From the NCBI RefSeq assembly GCF_019977275.1, contig NZ_AP024650.1:1736001-1800000 (forward strand): a DNA stretch of 64,000 bases. Reading direction: 5' to 3'. The position numbers and the translations under genes were made by a program. Origin of the DNA: Arthrobacter sp. StoSoilB19 (lineage in GTDB: Bacteria > Actinomycetota > Actinomycetes > Actinomycetales > Micrococcaceae). The notes beneath the pieces were generated by a model. It made no database searches, was not told the DNA's origin, and was given only the letters and a program-made list of their open reading frames with translations. How positions within the stretch are numbered: position 1 is the stretch's first letter; every line of letters starts with the position of its first letter. Shown here piece by piece: positions 1 through 9,277 of the stretch.

Positions 1-1
1 A

Positions 2-910
2 TCGGTGATCATGAACGTCGTGCCCGCACTCGCGGCAGGCGTGGAATCCGTTGCCCTGGCCTCACCGCCGCAGAAGGAGTTCGGCGGCCTGCCGCACCCC
101 ACCATCCTGGCCGCAGCGGCGCTGCTGGGCGTCACCGAGGTCTATGCCATCGGCGGTGCGCAGGCCATCGCCGCCTTCGCGTACGGCGTCGAAGCCTCAC
201 CGGCCGGTCCCGCGCTGGAGCCCGTCGATGTGGTGACAGGGCCCGGGAACATCTTCGTCGCCACGGCCAAACGGCTGGTCAAGGGCGTTGTCGGAATCGA
301 CTCCGAGGCGGGAACCACGGAAATCGCCATCCTGGCCGACGACTCCGCCCAGCCGGCGCTGGTTGCCGCAGACCTGCTCAGCCAGGCCGAGCACGATCCC
401 AAGGCCGCATCGGTCCTGATCACCGATTCGGAAGAGCTGGCCGCGGCCGTGCGCGCTGAACTGGAGCTTCAGGCCGCTGCAACCAAACACTCGGCGAGGG
501 TCCGGGAGGCGCTGTCCGGCCCGCAGTCCGGCGTCGTGCTGGTGGACGGACTGGAGCAGGGGATCGCTGCCTGCGACGCCTACGCCGCCGAGCACCTGGA
601 AATCATGACCCGCGATGCCGCAGCCGTGGCTGCACGGATCCGCAATGCGGGGGCAATCTTCGTCGGCGACTACAGCCCGGTGAGCCTGGGCGACTACTGC
701 GCAGGCTCCAACCACGTGCTGCCCACCAGCGGCACCGCTGCCTTTTCGTCGGGCCTGAACGTCACCACCTTCCTGCGCGCCATCCAGGTGGTCAACTACA
801 GCCGGGAAGCCCTGGCAGAGGTCAGCGGGCACATCGTGAGCCTGTCCCGGGCCGAGGACCTTCCGGCCCACGGCGACGCCGTCACGGCGCGGTTCCCCGG
901 CCAGGGGTGA
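2..910 (+). CDS. hisD: Histidinol dehydrogenase, C-terminal part (5' truncated by window)
   Basis: Last two steps of histidine synthesis: NAD-dependent oxidation of L-histidinol to L-histidine in the cytoplasm, using zinc. The reading frame is open to the window edge, so about 130-140 N-terminal residues of a roughly 440-residue enzyme are missing; GTG at 5 is not a real start. Visible family signatures are the nucleotide-binding stretch [12 protein letters not shown], the zinc-ligand segment SQAEHDP, the catalytic Glu-His pair in [11 protein letters not shown], the block [15 protein letters not shown], and the C-terminal AHGDAV histidine. It ends 139 bp before nrdR; other his genes presumably lie to the left, outside the window. 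Confidence 0.97.
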   Translation, partial: SVIMNVVPALAAGVESVALASPPQKEFGGLPHPTILAAAALLGVTEVYAIGGAQAIAAFAYGVEASPAGPALEPVDVVTGPGNIFVATAKRLVKGVVGIDSEAGTTEIAILADDSAQPALVAADLLSQAEHDPKAASVLITDSEELAAAVRAELELQAAATKHSARVREALSGPQSGVVLVDGLEQGIAACDAYAAEHLEIMTRDAAAVAARIRNAGAIFVGDYSPVSLGDYCAGSNHVLPTSGTAAFSSGLNVTTFLRAIQVVNYSREALAEVSGHIVSLSRAEDLPAHGDAVTARFPGQG

Positions 911-912
911 CA

Positions 913-960
913 CCACTACATGTAGTAATTACAGGATTGTTATTACCCCACATGTGCCCG
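913..960. promoter_or_regulatory. Pair of NrdR-box-like dyads upstream of nrdR
   Basis: A perfect 12-bp palindrome ACTACATGTAGT (915-926) sits in a 16-bp window (913-928) that fits the known NrdR box (acaCwAtATaTwGtgt) well. A second, weaker dyad with core CACATGTG (949-956; 16-bp window 945-960) is centred exactly 32 bp further on. NrdR boxes normally occur in pairs with centres about 31-32 bp apart, so nrdR is probably autoregulated. Only the first box is strong. Confidence 0.6.
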
Positions 961-966
961 TAAACT
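937..966 (+). promoter_or_regulatory. Candidate nrdR promoter
   Basis: TTGTTA (937-942) and TAAACT (961-966) are separated by 18 bp and resemble -35 and -10 hexamers. The element overlaps the second NrdR-like dyad, an arrangement that would let bound repressor block RNA polymerase. Predicted by eye only. Confidence 0.4.
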
Positions 967-1049
967 GGGAGGCGCCACAGCATTGCCCCCGGCGGTGCTG
1001 ATGGCTTCCAAGGAATCTTGCACACCACAAGCGAAAAGGGGGGAACGAC

Positions 1050-1553
1050 ATGTACTGCCCGTTCTGCCGCAACCCCGATTCCCGCGTGGTGGACAGTCGG
1101 ATGGCGGATGACGGTTCAGCCATCCGCCGGCGCCGGCAGTGCCCCGAATGCGGCCGCCGGTTCACCACCGTGGAAACAACCAGCCTCTCCGTGATCAAGC
1201 GGTCCGGGGTGGGCGAACCCTTCAGCCGCAGCAAGGTCATCAACGGAGTCCGCAAGGCCTGCCAGGGCCGCCCCGTGAGCGAGGATGACCTCGCCATGCT
1301 GGCCCAGGAAGTCGAAGAACAAATCCGGGCGTCCGGTGCAGCCGAAATTGACGCCCACGAGGTGGGCCTGGTGATCCTTGGACCACTGCAGAAACTCGAC
1401 AAGGTGGCGTACCTGCGCTTTGCCAGCGTGTACCAGGCGTTCGAGTCCCTTGAGGATTTCGAAACTGCTATCGCCCTGCTCCGCCACGAGGCCGAAGAGG
1501 ACGCCAAAGGCCCGGCCGGCAACGCCAAGAGCTCCGAGAAGAGCCCCCTCTAG
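1050..1553 (+). CDS. nrdR: Transcriptional repressor NrdR
   Basis: Nucleotide-sensing repressor of ribonucleotide reductase genes. The 167-residue protein has the usual family layout: an N-terminal zinc ribbon with Cys3, Cys6, Cys31 and Cys34 (CPFC and CPEC) and a basic RRRR segment between them, then an ATP-cone domain from about residue 49 to 139 that binds ATP or dATP. ATG at 1050 follows a strong ribosome-binding site (GGGGGGAA). It is monocistronic here and convergent with ppgK; in actinobacteria it is often near nrdJ or lexA, which are not in this window. Two NrdR-like boxes upstream suggest autoregulation. Confidence 0.97.
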   Translation: MYCPFCRNPDSRVVDSRMADDGSAIRRRRQCPECGRRFTTVETTSLSVIKRSGVGEPFSRSKVINGVRKACQGRPVSEDDLAMLAQEVEEQIRASGAAEIDAHEVGLVILGPLQKLDKVAYLRFASVYQAFESLEDFETAIALLRHEAEEDAKGPAGNAKSSEKSPL

Positions 1554-1556
1554 ACT

Positions 1557-1596
1557 CCGGTGGCGGCAGCGGAGGGGAAGCCGCAGCCGCCACCGG
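1557..1596. terminator. Hairpin between convergent nrdR and ppgK
   Basis: CCGGTGGCGGC pairs perfectly with GCCGCCACCGG (11 bp); after an A/A mismatch four more GC pairs close a loop of 8 nt. It lies in the 51-bp gap between convergent genes. There is no T-tract on either side, so it may be a U-less terminator or an mRNA 3'-end stabiliser. Confidence 0.5.
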
Positions 1597-1604
1597 CACC
1601 ACTC

Positions 1605-2408
1605 CTACTTGGCCAGCTTGTGCTTCAGGGCGATTTCCAGGGCGGCGCCCACGATGCCTGCCTCGTTGCGCAGGACAGCCGGGACAATCGGGGTGCGGAG
1701 CTTGAGGTTGGGTAGGTACTCGTCCGCGCGCTTCGAGATTCCGCCGCCCACGATGAACAGTTCCGGCGAGAACAGGAACTCCACGTGGGAGAAGTAGCGC
1801 TGAAGCAGCACACTGTACTCGTCCCATGACAGCCCGTCCCGTTCCCGGGCCACAGCGGATGCCTTGGATTCGGCGTCGAAGCCGTCAATTTCAAGGTGGC
1901 CCAGCTCGGCGTTGGGGACCAGTTTGCCGTCGAAGATGAAGGCCGAACCGATGCCTGTACCGAGGGTGATGACCAGGACCGTGCCGGACACGCCGGCGCC
2001 GGCACCGTAGCGTGCTTCGGCCAGGCCGGCGGCGTCGGCGTCGTTGATGACCTCCACGGGACGGCCCAGCCGCGCGGTAAGGAGGGCATCGATGTCGGTG
2101 TCCAGCCAGCTCTTGTCCACGTTGGCGGCCGAATGGACCACGCCGTGCTGGATGATCCCCGGGAACGTCACGCCCACGGGAGAGCCGGCTTCAGGAGCCT
2201 CGGGGCGCGCAGAAAGCTCGGCCACCACCAGGGCCACGGCCTCGGCCACAGCCTCCGGGGTGGCGGGCTGGGGCGTGGGCACACGGAAGCGCTCACCCAG
2301 GAGCTTGCCCTTCTTCAGGTCGACAATGCCGCCCTTGATGCCCGTGCCACCGATGTCGATGCCGATCAGCGGTGCGTTCTTGTGCGGTTTTTCGTCCTTC
2401 TTGGCCAA
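1605..2408 (-). CDS. ppgK: Polyphosphate glucokinase (ROK family)
   Basis: Phosphorylates glucose to glucose 6-phosphate using inorganic polyphosphate or ATP. I chose TTG at 2408 as the start ([21 protein letters not shown]), giving 267 residues, the usual length for actinobacterial PPGK; the frame stays open upstream to 2495 but that extension is proline-rich and unlike the family. Key motifs are the phosphate-binding loop [19 protein letters not shown] with the catalytic Asp, and [12 protein letters not shown] related Arthrobacter enzyme (polyphosphate/ATP glucomannokinase) also phosphorylates mannose, so that activity is possible. Downstream of map on the same strand with a 108-bp gap that contains hairpins. 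Confidence 0.93.
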   Translation of the reverse strand: MAKKDEKPHKNAPLIGIDIGGTGIKGGIVDLKKGKLLGERFRVPTPQPATPEAVAEAVALVVAELSARPEAPEAGSPVGVTFPGIIQHGVVHSAANVDKSWLDTDIDALLTARLGRPVEVINDADAAGLAEARYGAGAGVSGTVLVITLGTGIGSAFIFDGKLVPNAELGHLEIDGFDAESKASAVARERDGLSWDEYSVLLQRYFSHVEFLFSPELFIVGGGISKRADEYLPNLKLRTPIVPAVLRNEAGIVGAALEIALKHKLAK

Positions 2409-2447
2409 TGGGATTCCGTTCGTGTGACAGGGGCGGGCAGGAAAAGG

Positions 2448-2510
2448 GGCCGCTTGCGCGGCCGGTAACAGGTGTCCGGTCTGCGCCGGCAGCATGCCCG
2501 TGCGGGCATG
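2448..2510 (-). terminator. Two hairpins in the map-ppgK gap
   Basis: CATGCCCG-TG-CGGGCATG (2493-2510) begins 7 bp past the map stop; with a 2-nt centre its inner pairs cannot all form. GGCCGC-TTGC-GCGGCC (2448-2463) follows and is succeeded on the minus strand by CCTTTTCC. Together they could partly terminate map transcripts ahead of ppgK. Confidence 0.4.
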
Positions 2511-2516
2511 GCCGGG

Positions 2517-3395
2517 TTACGGGAGGGTGAGGATTTCGGCGCCGGTCTCGGTGACCAGCAGGGTGTGCTCGAACTGTGCGGTGCGCCGACGGTCCCGGGT
2601 GACCACGGTCCAGTCGTCGCTCCACATGTCCCACTCCACGGTGCCCAGGGTGAGCATCGGTTCGATGGTGAACACCATGCCGGCCTCGATCACCGTGTTG
2701 TACGCAGGCGCGGCATCATAGTGCGGAATGATCAGCCCGGTGTGGAATGCCTCGCCAACCCCGTGGCCGGTGAAGTCGCGCACCACGCCGTAGCCGAACC
2801 GCTTGGCGTAGGACTGGATGGCACGGCCAATGACGTTGATCTCGCGTCCGGGCGCCACGGCCTTGATGGCGCGGTTCAGCGACTCCCTGGTGCGCTCCAC
2901 CAGCAGCCGTGATTCCTCGTCAACGTCCCCCACCAGGAAGGTGAAGTTCGTGTCGCCGTGGACGCCGTTGATGTAGGCAGTGATGTCGATGTTCAGGATG
3001 TCGCCGTCCTGGACCACCGTGCTGTCCGGAATGCCATGGCAAATGACCTCGTTCAAGGACGAGCAGAGCGATTTGGGGAATCCGCGGTAACCGAGCGTGG
3101 ACGGGTAGGCGTTGTGGTCCAGCAGGAACTCATGGCCCACCTTGTCCAGCTCATCCGTGGTGACGCCCGGCTGGATGTGCCTGCCCACTTCAACGATGGC
3201 CTGGGCCGCGATCCTGCTGGCAATCCGGATCTTCTCGATGGTCTCCGCGGATTTGACCTCGGAACCGGTGAACTTTGCCGGGGCGGGCTTGCCGACATAC
3301 TCCGGACGGGGGATGGACGCCGGGACGGGACGCTGCGGACTCACGGTACCCGGGGTCAGGGTGCCAATGGGTGCAGTCGAGGCAAGGGAAGGCAT
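2517..3395 (-). CDS. map: Type I methionine aminopeptidase
   Basis: Removes the initiator methionine from nascent proteins; two metal ions in the active site. The 292-residue product has an extra N-terminal segment of about 45 residues with PxxP-type proline motifs ([16 protein letters not shown]) before the catalytic pita-bread fold, as in mycobacterial MetAP1c (about 285 aa). Metal ligands are recognisable in [13 protein letters not shown] (two Asp), [11 protein letters not shown] (His), FTIEPML (Glu) and QFEHTLLVT (Glu). A promoter ends next to the ATG, so the mRNA is probably leaderless, consistent with the absence of a Shine-Dalgarno sequence. Confidence 0.97.
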   Translation of the reverse strand: MPSLASTAPIGTLTPGTVSPQRPVPASIPRPEYVGKPAPAKFTGSEVKSAETIEKIRIASRIAAQAIVEVGRHIQPGVTTDELDKVGHEFLLDHNAYPSTLGYRGFPKSLCSSLNEVICHGIPDSTVVQDGDILNIDITAYINGVHGDTNFTFLVGDVDEESRLLVERTRESLNRAIKAVAPGREINVIGRAIQSYAKRFGYGVVRDFTGHGVGEAFHTGLIIPHYDAAPAYNTVIEAGMVFTIEPMLTLGTVEWDMWSDDWTVVTRDRRRTAQFEHTLLVTETGAEILTLP

Positions 3396-3403
3396 AGATT
3401 GAT

Positions 3404-3432
3404 CATATAAGGCACCACAGAACGCCTAACAA
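3404..3432 (-). promoter_or_regulatory. map promoter, probably giving a leaderless mRNA
   Basis: Read on the minus strand: TTGTTA (3432-3427), a 17-bp spacer, then TATATG (3409-3404). The -10 hexamer ends 8 nt before the ATG at 3395, so transcription should start at or within about 2 nt of the start codon. Spacing is ideal for a housekeeping sigma factor. Confidence 0.6.
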
Positions 3433-3517
3433 CCGACAAGCGGCGGAGGGCACGCGTAAGTGTTTGTGTTACGTGGATCACCCCCGGCTTTCCCTGTCGC
3501 CGGAACGAGGAGCAACG

Positions 3518-3682
3518 ATGACTGAGTACTGGTTCAACATCAAGACCCACGAGGTGGAAGAGGACCGGATGTCGGACTGGAGCCAGCTCATTGGGCCCTA
3601 CCAGACCCGGGCGGAAGCCGAACACGCCCTGGAAAAGGTCAAAGCGCGCAACGAGGCCTGGGAAAAGGGCGACGACGACTGA
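3518..3682 (+). CDS. Small SPOR-like protein (54 aa)
   Basis: Hydrophilic 54-residue protein. ATG at 3518 follows ACGAGGAGCAACG, a good ribosome-binding site; the longer frame upstream lacks one. The sequence YWFNIKTHEVEEDRMSDW...LIGPYQTRAEAEHALEKVKARNEAW resembles the short SPOR-domain-type proteins common in actinobacteria: an aromatic N-terminal strand, then a GPYxTRAEAExALE helix. Function unknown; no signal peptide or membrane segment. Divergent from map, convergent with panB. Confidence 0.75.
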   Translation: MTEYWFNIKTHEVEEDRMSDWSQLIGPYQTRAEAEHALEKVKARNEAWEKGDDD

Positions 3683-3730
3683 CCCGTTGGGTGCGTCCGG
3701 CCGCGCTGCAGCCGGCTTACCCGGGCGGGT

Positions 3731-4639
3731 TTAGAACGAGTGCTCCGGGCCGGGGAACTGGCCTGACCGGACGTCCTCGCCATAGGCGGTGGCGGCGTCG
3801 AGCAATGTGCTGCGCAGGTCCGCGTACTGCTTGACGAACTTGGCCATCCGGCCGCCCCGCAGGCCGGCCATGTCCTGCCACACGAGCACCTGGCCGGTCG
3901 TCGCCTTGCCGGCACCGATGCCAACCGTGGGAACGCTCACTGCCGCGTCGACCGCCGCCGCTGTTTCGGCAGGGACCATCTCCATCAGCACGCAGAATGC
4001 CCCGGCGTCCGCCAGCGCGACGGCGTCGTCAATCAGGCGCCGGGCATCGTCGCCGCGGCCCTGGACACGGTACCCGCCCAGGGCGTGTTCGCTTTGGGGG
4101 GTGAAGCCGATATGGGCCATGACCGGAATGCCTGCCTGCACCATGGCCCGGACCGTTGGAGCGTAGTACTTCCCGCCCTCGATCTTCACGGCGTGGGCCA
4201 GCCCTTCCTTCAGGAAACGGACACCGGCGGCCACGGCCTGTTCGGCGCTGACCTCGTAGCTGCCGAACGGAAGGTCCGCCACCACCAGGGCGCGTTTGGC
4301 GGTCCTGGCGACGGCCCGGCACAGGGGGAGCAGCTCGTCCACGGTCACCGGAAGGCTGGTCTCGTTGCCGAACACGTTGTTCGACGCCGAATCGCCAACC
4401 AGGAGCACCTCGATGCCGGCTGCGTCAAAGATCTCGGCCGTGTATTGCTCGTACGCGGTAAGCATGGCGAACTTGGTGCCGTCGTTCTTGGCCTGCTGCA
4501 GGTGGTGGATGCGGACCTTTGCCGGCTTCCGTTCCGCCGGGGCCGGGGCCGCAGCCGCGGCCGGTGTGCCCGGGCCGCTTCCGTAAGGTGCGGGTACTTC
4601 TGCGGACGCGCTGGAGTCGGAGCTGTTGCTGGAGGCCAT
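3731..4639 (-). CDS. panB: 3-methyl-2-oxobutanoate hydroxymethyltransferase
   Basis: First committed step of pantothenate (vitamin B5) synthesis: transfers a hydroxymethyl group from 5,10-methylene-tetrahydrofolate to alpha-ketoisovalerate. The 302-residue product has an Ala/Pro-rich tail of about 40 residues before the (beta/alpha)8 barrel. Family motifs: [30 protein letters not shown] with a metal-binding Asp, VKIEGG with the substrate Lys, [12 protein letters not shown], and [16 protein letters not shown]. No other pan gene is adjacent. No convincing Shine-Dalgarno precedes the ATG. Confidence 0.96.
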   Translation of the reverse strand: MASSNSSDSSASAEVPAPYGSGPGTPAAAAAPAPAERKPAKVRIHHLQQAKNDGTKFAMLTAYEQYTAEIFDAAGIEVLLVGDSASNNVFGNETSLPVTVDELLPLCRAVARTAKRALVVADLPFGSYEVSAEQAVAAGVRFLKEGLAHAVKIEGGKYYAPTVRAMVQAGIPVMAHIGFTPQSEHALGGYRVQGRGDDARRLIDDAVALADAGAFCVLMEMVPAETAAAVDAAVSVPTVGIGAGKATTGQVLVWQDMAGLRGGRMAKFVKQYADLRSTLLDAATAYGEDVRSGQFPGPEHSF

Positions 4640-4915
4640 GGGATGAGCGTAGTGCGGTACCCGGCGTCCTAGCTACCGCGGGCGGCGCCGGTCAAAGGTG
4701 ATTAGCGTCATAGCGGCGCTTTGGACGGGTGCCAAAGGGCGCTGGAGACCCGGGCGGGGGGCGGCCTGGGCGGCCGAACAGGTTAATGCTGTGTTACGCA
4801 CGGCGCAGGCTCAAGCATCGGCGCCGAATGATTAGTACAGTGATGATGAACTGCTGCCGGCTTTCCCCTTTGCGCGGGCCCCGGAGCATGAACGTTGACC
4901 GGAGAAGAGGCCATC
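4640..4915. other. Divergent gap between panB and glnA2
   Basis: 276 bp holding both promoters. I could not assign hexamers with confidence and found no GTnAC-N6-GAAAC GlnR motif, unlike the glnA1 upstream region. Confidence 0.4.
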
Positions 4916-6256
4916 ATGGACCGCCAGCAAGAATTTGTCCTGCGCACGATCGAAGAGCGCGACGTACGTTTCGTGCGGCTGTGGTTCACCGACGTCGTGG
5001 GTTCGCTGAAGTCCGTGGCGCTGGCGCCGGCGGAAGTCGAGGGAGCGTTCGAGGAAGGCCTCGGCTTCGACGGTTCCTCCATTGAGGGCCTGGCCCGCGT
5101 CTTCGAATCGGACATGCTGCTGCAGCCGGACCCGGCAACCTTCCAGATCCTGCCGTGGCGCGGCGAGACGGAGCAGACCTCACGCATGTTCTGCGACATC
5201 CTGACTCCCGACGGCGAGCCCTCCACCGCTGATCCACGCAACGTCCTCAAGCGGACCCTTGCCAAGGCCGCGGACATGGGCTTCACCTGCTACACGCATC
5301 CCGAGATCGAGTTCTACCTGCTCAAGTCCCAGGAGCCGGGTCCGGACGGCGCACCCGTGCCGGTGGATGAGGGCGGCTACTTCGACCACGTTCCCGGCGG
5401 CGTGGCCCAGGACTTCCGCCGCACCGCCGTCACCATGCTGGAATCGGTGGGAATCTCGGTGGAGTTCAGCCATCACGAAGGCGGTCCCGGCCAGAACGAG
5501 ATCGACCTTCGCTACGCCGACGCACTGCAGACCGCGGACAACATCATGACGTTCCGCACGGTCATCAAGGAGGTGGCCCTGCAGCAGGGAACCTACGCCA
5601 CCTTCATGCCCAAGCCGTTCACCGACCACCCCGGTTCCGGAATGCATACGCACTTCTCGCTGTTCGAGGGGGACAGCAATGCGTTCTTCGAGGCAGGTGC
5701 CGAGTTCCAGCTGTCCAAGACGGCCCGCCAGTTCATTGCCGGCATCCTCAAGCACGCCCCCGAGTTCACGGCAGTCACCAACCAGTTCGTCAACTCCTAC
5801 AAGCGCCTGTGGGGCGGCGGCGAGGCTCCCAGCTACCTGAGCTGGGGGCATAACAACCGTTCCGCCCTGGTCCGCGTGCCGCTGTACAAGCCGGGCAAGG
5901 GCCAGTCCGCCCGCATCGAGTACCGCGGCATCGATTCCGCGGCCAACCCCTACCTTGCCTATGCCGTCCTGCTCGGTGCAGGGCTGAAGGGCATTGAGGA
6001 AGGCTACGAGCTGCCGGCAGCCGCTGAGGACGACGTCTGGTCGCTCAGCTCGGCCGAGCGCCGCGCCATGGGCCACGATCCGCTGCCGGCAAGCCTGCAC
6101 GACGCCATCCGCTCCATGGAGGACTCGGAGCTGATGCCGCAGATCCTGGGCGAGCAGGTCTACGAGCACTTCCTGCGCAACAAGCGCGCCGAATGGCAGG
6201 ACTACCGGCTGCAGGTGACGCCCTACGAGCTGCAGCGCAACCTCGGCATCCTCTAG
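4916..6256 (+). CDS. glnA2: Glutamine synthetase, GlnA2 type
   Basis: Type I glutamine synthetase (glutamate + ammonia + ATP to glutamine). ATG at 4916 with AGAGG upstream gives 446 residues, the length I recall for mycobacterial GlnA2; the TTG at 4895 is less likely. Active-site blocks: GFDGSSIEG, HPEIEFYLL, GGPGQNEIDLRY, GSGMHTHFSL, NNRSALVRVP and ARIEYRGID. The loop that carries the regulatory tyrosine in GlnA1-type enzymes reads DDVWSLS here, with Trp375 in place of Tyr, so it cannot be adenylylated at that site although glnE follows directly. It likely forms an operon with glnE (no gap). Confidence 0.94.
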   Translation: MDRQQEFVLRTIEERDVRFVRLWFTDVVGSLKSVALAPAEVEGAFEEGLGFDGSSIEGLARVFESDMLLQPDPATFQILPWRGETEQTSRMFCDILTPDGEPSTADPRNVLKRTLAKAADMGFTCYTHPEIEFYLLKSQEPGPDGAPVPVDEGGYFDHVPGGVAQDFRRTAVTMLESVGISVEFSHHEGGPGQNEIDLRYADALQTADNIMTFRTVIKEVALQQGTYATFMPKPFTDHPGSGMHTHFSLFEGDSNAFFEAGAEFQLSKTARQFIAGILKHAPEFTAVTNQFVNSYKRLWGGGEAPSYLSWGHNNRSALVRVPLYKPGKGQSARIEYRGIDSAANPYLAYAVLLGAGLKGIEEGYELPAAAEDDVWSLSSAERRAMGHDPLPASLHDAIRSMEDSELMPQILGEQVYEHFLRNKRAEWQDYRLQVTPYELQRNLGIL

Positions 6257-9200
6257 GTGCCAGGCGTGAGCCTGGCACGCCGCCTGATCGCGGCCGGATT
6301 CAGCGACCTGGAGAAGGGCGAACGGTTCCTTTCCGCGCGCGAACTCGAGGGCCTGGACCAGGACAGGCTCTTTGCCGGGCTGCACCTTGCGGCCAGTCCG
6401 GATACCGCGCTGCAGTCCCTGGTCCGGCTGATCGAAAAGCACCCGCAGCTGCGGGAGCTGGCGGACGCCGAGCCGGAGGCCAGCGAACCGATGTACCGGG
6501 TCCTGGGGGCCTCGGAGGCTTTGGGGGAGTTCCTCATCCGGCACCCCGAGCACCTGGAGGCCTTCGAGGTCCGCGCCAGTCCCGAGCCACTGCCGGCCAA
6601 CCCGGGGCTGTTGCGCGCCACGCTCCTGCAATCCGTGGGGGCCGACCCCCGGGCGGCCCGTCCCGTGGCCGCCGTTACCGGCGTGGACGCCTATGCCGCC
6701 CTGCGCACCGCCTACCGGCGGGGACTTGTCGATCTCGCCGTCAAGGACCTGTGCGCCGCGGATCCGCTGGACTTCCTGCCATCGGTGGGCGGTGAACTGG
6801 CGGACCTTGCTGCTGCCGCCATCGAGGCTGCCCTCGCCGTCTCCCGGGCCGAGGCCGCGGAGCAGCACAGCGCTGCCGATGTGGCCGACGTCGGCCTTGC
6901 GGTGATCGGTATGGGCAAGTGCGGCGCCCGGGAGCTGAACTACATCTCCGACGTCGACGTCATCTACGTGGTGGACGCCGGCAGCCTGGAGGACGCCCAC
7001 GCCAACACCATCGGCACGGCATTGGCGAGCGGGATCTCGCGGGCCATTTCATCAGTGGCCAGGGAGCCGGGACTTTGGGAGGTGGACGCGAACCTGCGGC
7101 CCGAAGGCAAATCGGGGCCGCTGGTCCGCACCCTCGCCTCCCACGAGACGTACTACGCCAGGTGGGCGGAAAGCTGGGAATTCCAGGCGCTCCTCAAAGC
7201 CCGTGCCATCGCCGGTGACGCCGCCCTGGGCCGCGCCTACGAGGACGCCGTGGCGCCGCTGATCTGGAGCTCGGCCGGCCGCGAGGGCTTTGTCGAGTCC
7301 GTCCAGGCGATGCGCCGCCGGGTCACCGAGCACATCCCGGCCGCCGAGGAGCAGCGCCAGATCAAGCTGGGGCGGGGCGGCCTGCGTGACGTCGAATTCA
7401 CCGTCCAGCTGCTCCAGCTGGTGCACGGCAAGGCGGATGAGACATTACGACGGCGGGACACCACCTCCGCGATCGCCGCGCTGTCAGCCGGAGGGTACAT
7501 CGGCCGTTCCGACGCTGCCGCCTTCGACAACGCCTACCGCTACCTCCGGCTGCTGGAACACCGGATCCAGCTGTTCCAGCTGCGCCGCACCCACCTGATG
7601 CCCGTGGCGGAGCCTGCGCTGCGCTCACTGGCCAAAGCCGTGCTGGGCCCCTTCTCCAACGAGCGGCCCAGCCCGGACTCCCTGTTGTCCGCATGGCAGC
7701 GCACCAAGCGTTCCGTCCGTGAACTGCACGAGCGCATCTTCTACCGGCCGCTGCTGAACACCGCGGCCAAGCTCAGCAGCGAGGACGCCAGGCTCACGCC
7801 CGAGGCAGCGCAGGGACGGCTGGCTGCCCTCGGCTACCGGGACCCCCAGGGGGCAATGCGCCACATTGAGGCGTTGACGGCCGGGGTAAGCCGCCGGGCC
7901 GCCCTGCAGCGCCAGCTCCTGCCCATCCTGCTGGACTGGCTCGCGGAAGGCGTGGACCCGGATGCCGGCCTTCTTGCTTTCCGCCGCGTCAGCGAGGCCT
8001 TGGGCACCACGCACTGGTACTTGGGCATGCTCCGGGACTCCAACGCCGCGGCCGAGCGCCTGTGCCACATGCTCTCCAATTCGCGGCTGATCGCAGACCT
8101 CCTGGAAGTTTCGCCGGAATCCGTCGCCTGGTTGGGACAGGACAAGGACCTGGTGCCGCTGGGCTTCGAGGCCCAGTGGCAGGAAATCACCGCGAAGATG
8201 GCACGGCACGCGGACCCGGAAAGCGCCATGCGCCTGATCCGCCTGATCCGGCGGCGCGAAATCCTGCGCATCGCTATCGCTGATTCCGCCGGCCTCCTGG
8301 ACCAGGAACGGGTAGGCGGGGCGTTGGCCGACACGGACCGCGCCGCCGTCCTGGGTGCCCTGCGGGTGGCAGAAGGCATTGTCTCCGCCGGCGGCCCGCT
8401 CAAGACCACGGTGCTGGTGGTGGCCATGGGCCGCCAGGGCGGCCGCGAGATCGGCTACGGGTCCGACGCCGACGTCATGTACGTCCACCGCGCACTGCCG
8501 GGCTTCTCCGAAGCGGAGGCGCAGGAACAGGCCGCCCGCATCGTTGCCAAGGTATCCAGCCTGCTCACGCAGCCGCTGAAGCCTGCCATCATGGCGGAAC
8601 GTGTCCTGCAGATGGACGCCGACCTCAGGCCCGAGGGCAAGAACGGGGCCATGGTGCGCTCCCTGGACTCGTTCGCCGAGTACTACCGCCGCTGGTCCCT
8701 GATCTGGGAAGCGCAGGCCCTGCTGCGGGCACGCCCCATGGCCGGCGACGACGCCCTGGCCGCTGACTTCATCAGGCTCATCGATCCCATCCGGTACCCG
8801 GAGTCCGTCTCGGAGCAGGACGTGCGCGAAATCAGGCGCGTCAAGGCGCGGGTTGAGTCCGAACGGCTGCCGCGCGGCGCCGACCCCGCACGCCACCTCA
8901 AACTGGGCCGCGGCGGCCTCAGCGACGTCGAGTGGCTGGTGCAGCTGCTGCAGCTCCAGCACGCCGGGAAGCATCCGGAGCTCCGGACCACCTCCACCCT
9001 GGAGGCCCTGGCAGCCGCGGCGGAACTGGGCCTGTTGGACGGCGCCGATGCCCGGCTCCTCGCCGAGGCCTGGCGGCTTGCCAGCCGTATCCGGTCAGCC
9101 AATGTCATCTGGAGCGGCAAGGCCTCGGACGTCCTGCCCTCCTCGCGCCGCGATCTCGAGGCTGTGGCCCGCTGGTGCGGCTATGAACCGGGCCGCGCCG

Positions 9201-9277
9201 CCGCGCTGGAGGAGGACTACCTAAGGGTGAGCCGCCGGGCCAGGGCAGTCTTTGAACGCCTCTTCTATGGGCACTGA
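6257..9277 (+). CDS. glnE: Glutamine synthetase adenylyltransferase/deadenylase
   Basis: Bifunctional regulator that adds AMP to, and removes it from, the regulatory tyrosine of GlnA1-type glutamine synthetase. 1006 residues, typical for actinobacteria. Two nucleotidyltransferase halves are visible: the deadenylase half near residue 218 with GMGKCGARELNYISDVDV, and the adenylylase half near residue 724 with GRQGGREIGYGSDADV; each is followed by its helical domain (LGRGGLRDVEF and LGRGGLSDVEW repeats). GTG at 6257 abuts the glnA2 stop; GTG at 6266 is an alternative. Its substrate is probably GlnA1 encoded at 10088-11512. Confidence 0.97.
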   Translation: MPGVSLARRLIAAGFSDLEKGERFLSARELEGLDQDRLFAGLHLAASPDTALQSLVRLIEKHPQLRELADAEPEASEPMYRVLGASEALGEFLIRHPEHLEAFEVRASPEPLPANPGLLRATLLQSVGADPRAARPVAAVTGVDAYAALRTAYRRGLVDLAVKDLCAADPLDFLPSVGGELADLAAAAIEAALAVSRAEAAEQHSAADVADVGLAVIGMGKCGARELNYISDVDVIYVVDAGSLEDAHANTIGTALASGISRAISSVAREPGLWEVDANLRPEGKSGPLVRTLASHETYYARWAESWEFQALLKARAIAGDAALGRAYEDAVAPLIWSSAGREGFVESVQAMRRRVTEHIPAAEEQRQIKLGRGGLRDVEFTVQLLQLVHGKADETLRRRDTTSAIAALSAGGYIGRSDAAAFDNAYRYLRLLEHRIQLFQLRRTHLMPVAEPALRSLAKAVLGPFSNERPSPDSLLSAWQRTKRSVRELHERIFYRPLLNTAAKLSSEDARLTPEAAQGRLAALGYRDPQGAMRHIEALTAGVSRRAALQRQLLPILLDWLAEGVDPDAGLLAFRRVSEALGTTHWYLGMLRDSNAAAERLCHMLSNSRLIADLLEVSPESVAWLGQDKDLVPLGFEAQWQEITAKMARHADPESAMRLIRLIRRREILRIAIADSAGLLDQERVGGALADTDRAAVLGALRVAEGIVSAGGPLKTTVLVVAMGRQGGREIGYGSDADVMYVHRALPGFSEAEAQEQAARIVAKVSSLLTQPLKPAIMAERVLQMDADLRPEGKNGAMVRSLDSFAEYYRRWSLIWEAQALLRARPMAGDDALAADFIRLIDPIRYPESVSEQDVREIRRVKARVESERLPRGADPARHLKLGRGGLSDVEWLVQLLQLQHAGKHPELRTTSTLEALAAAAELGLLDGADARLLAEAWRLASRIRSANVIWSGKASDVLPSSRRDLEAVARWCGYEPGRAAALEEDYLRVSRRARAVFERLFYGH

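Noticed and set aside
5180-7000. 606-residue minus-strand open frame opposite glnA2/glnE
   Set aside because: Third-position GC bias keeps this antisense frame open; both plus-strand genes carry all their active-site motifs.
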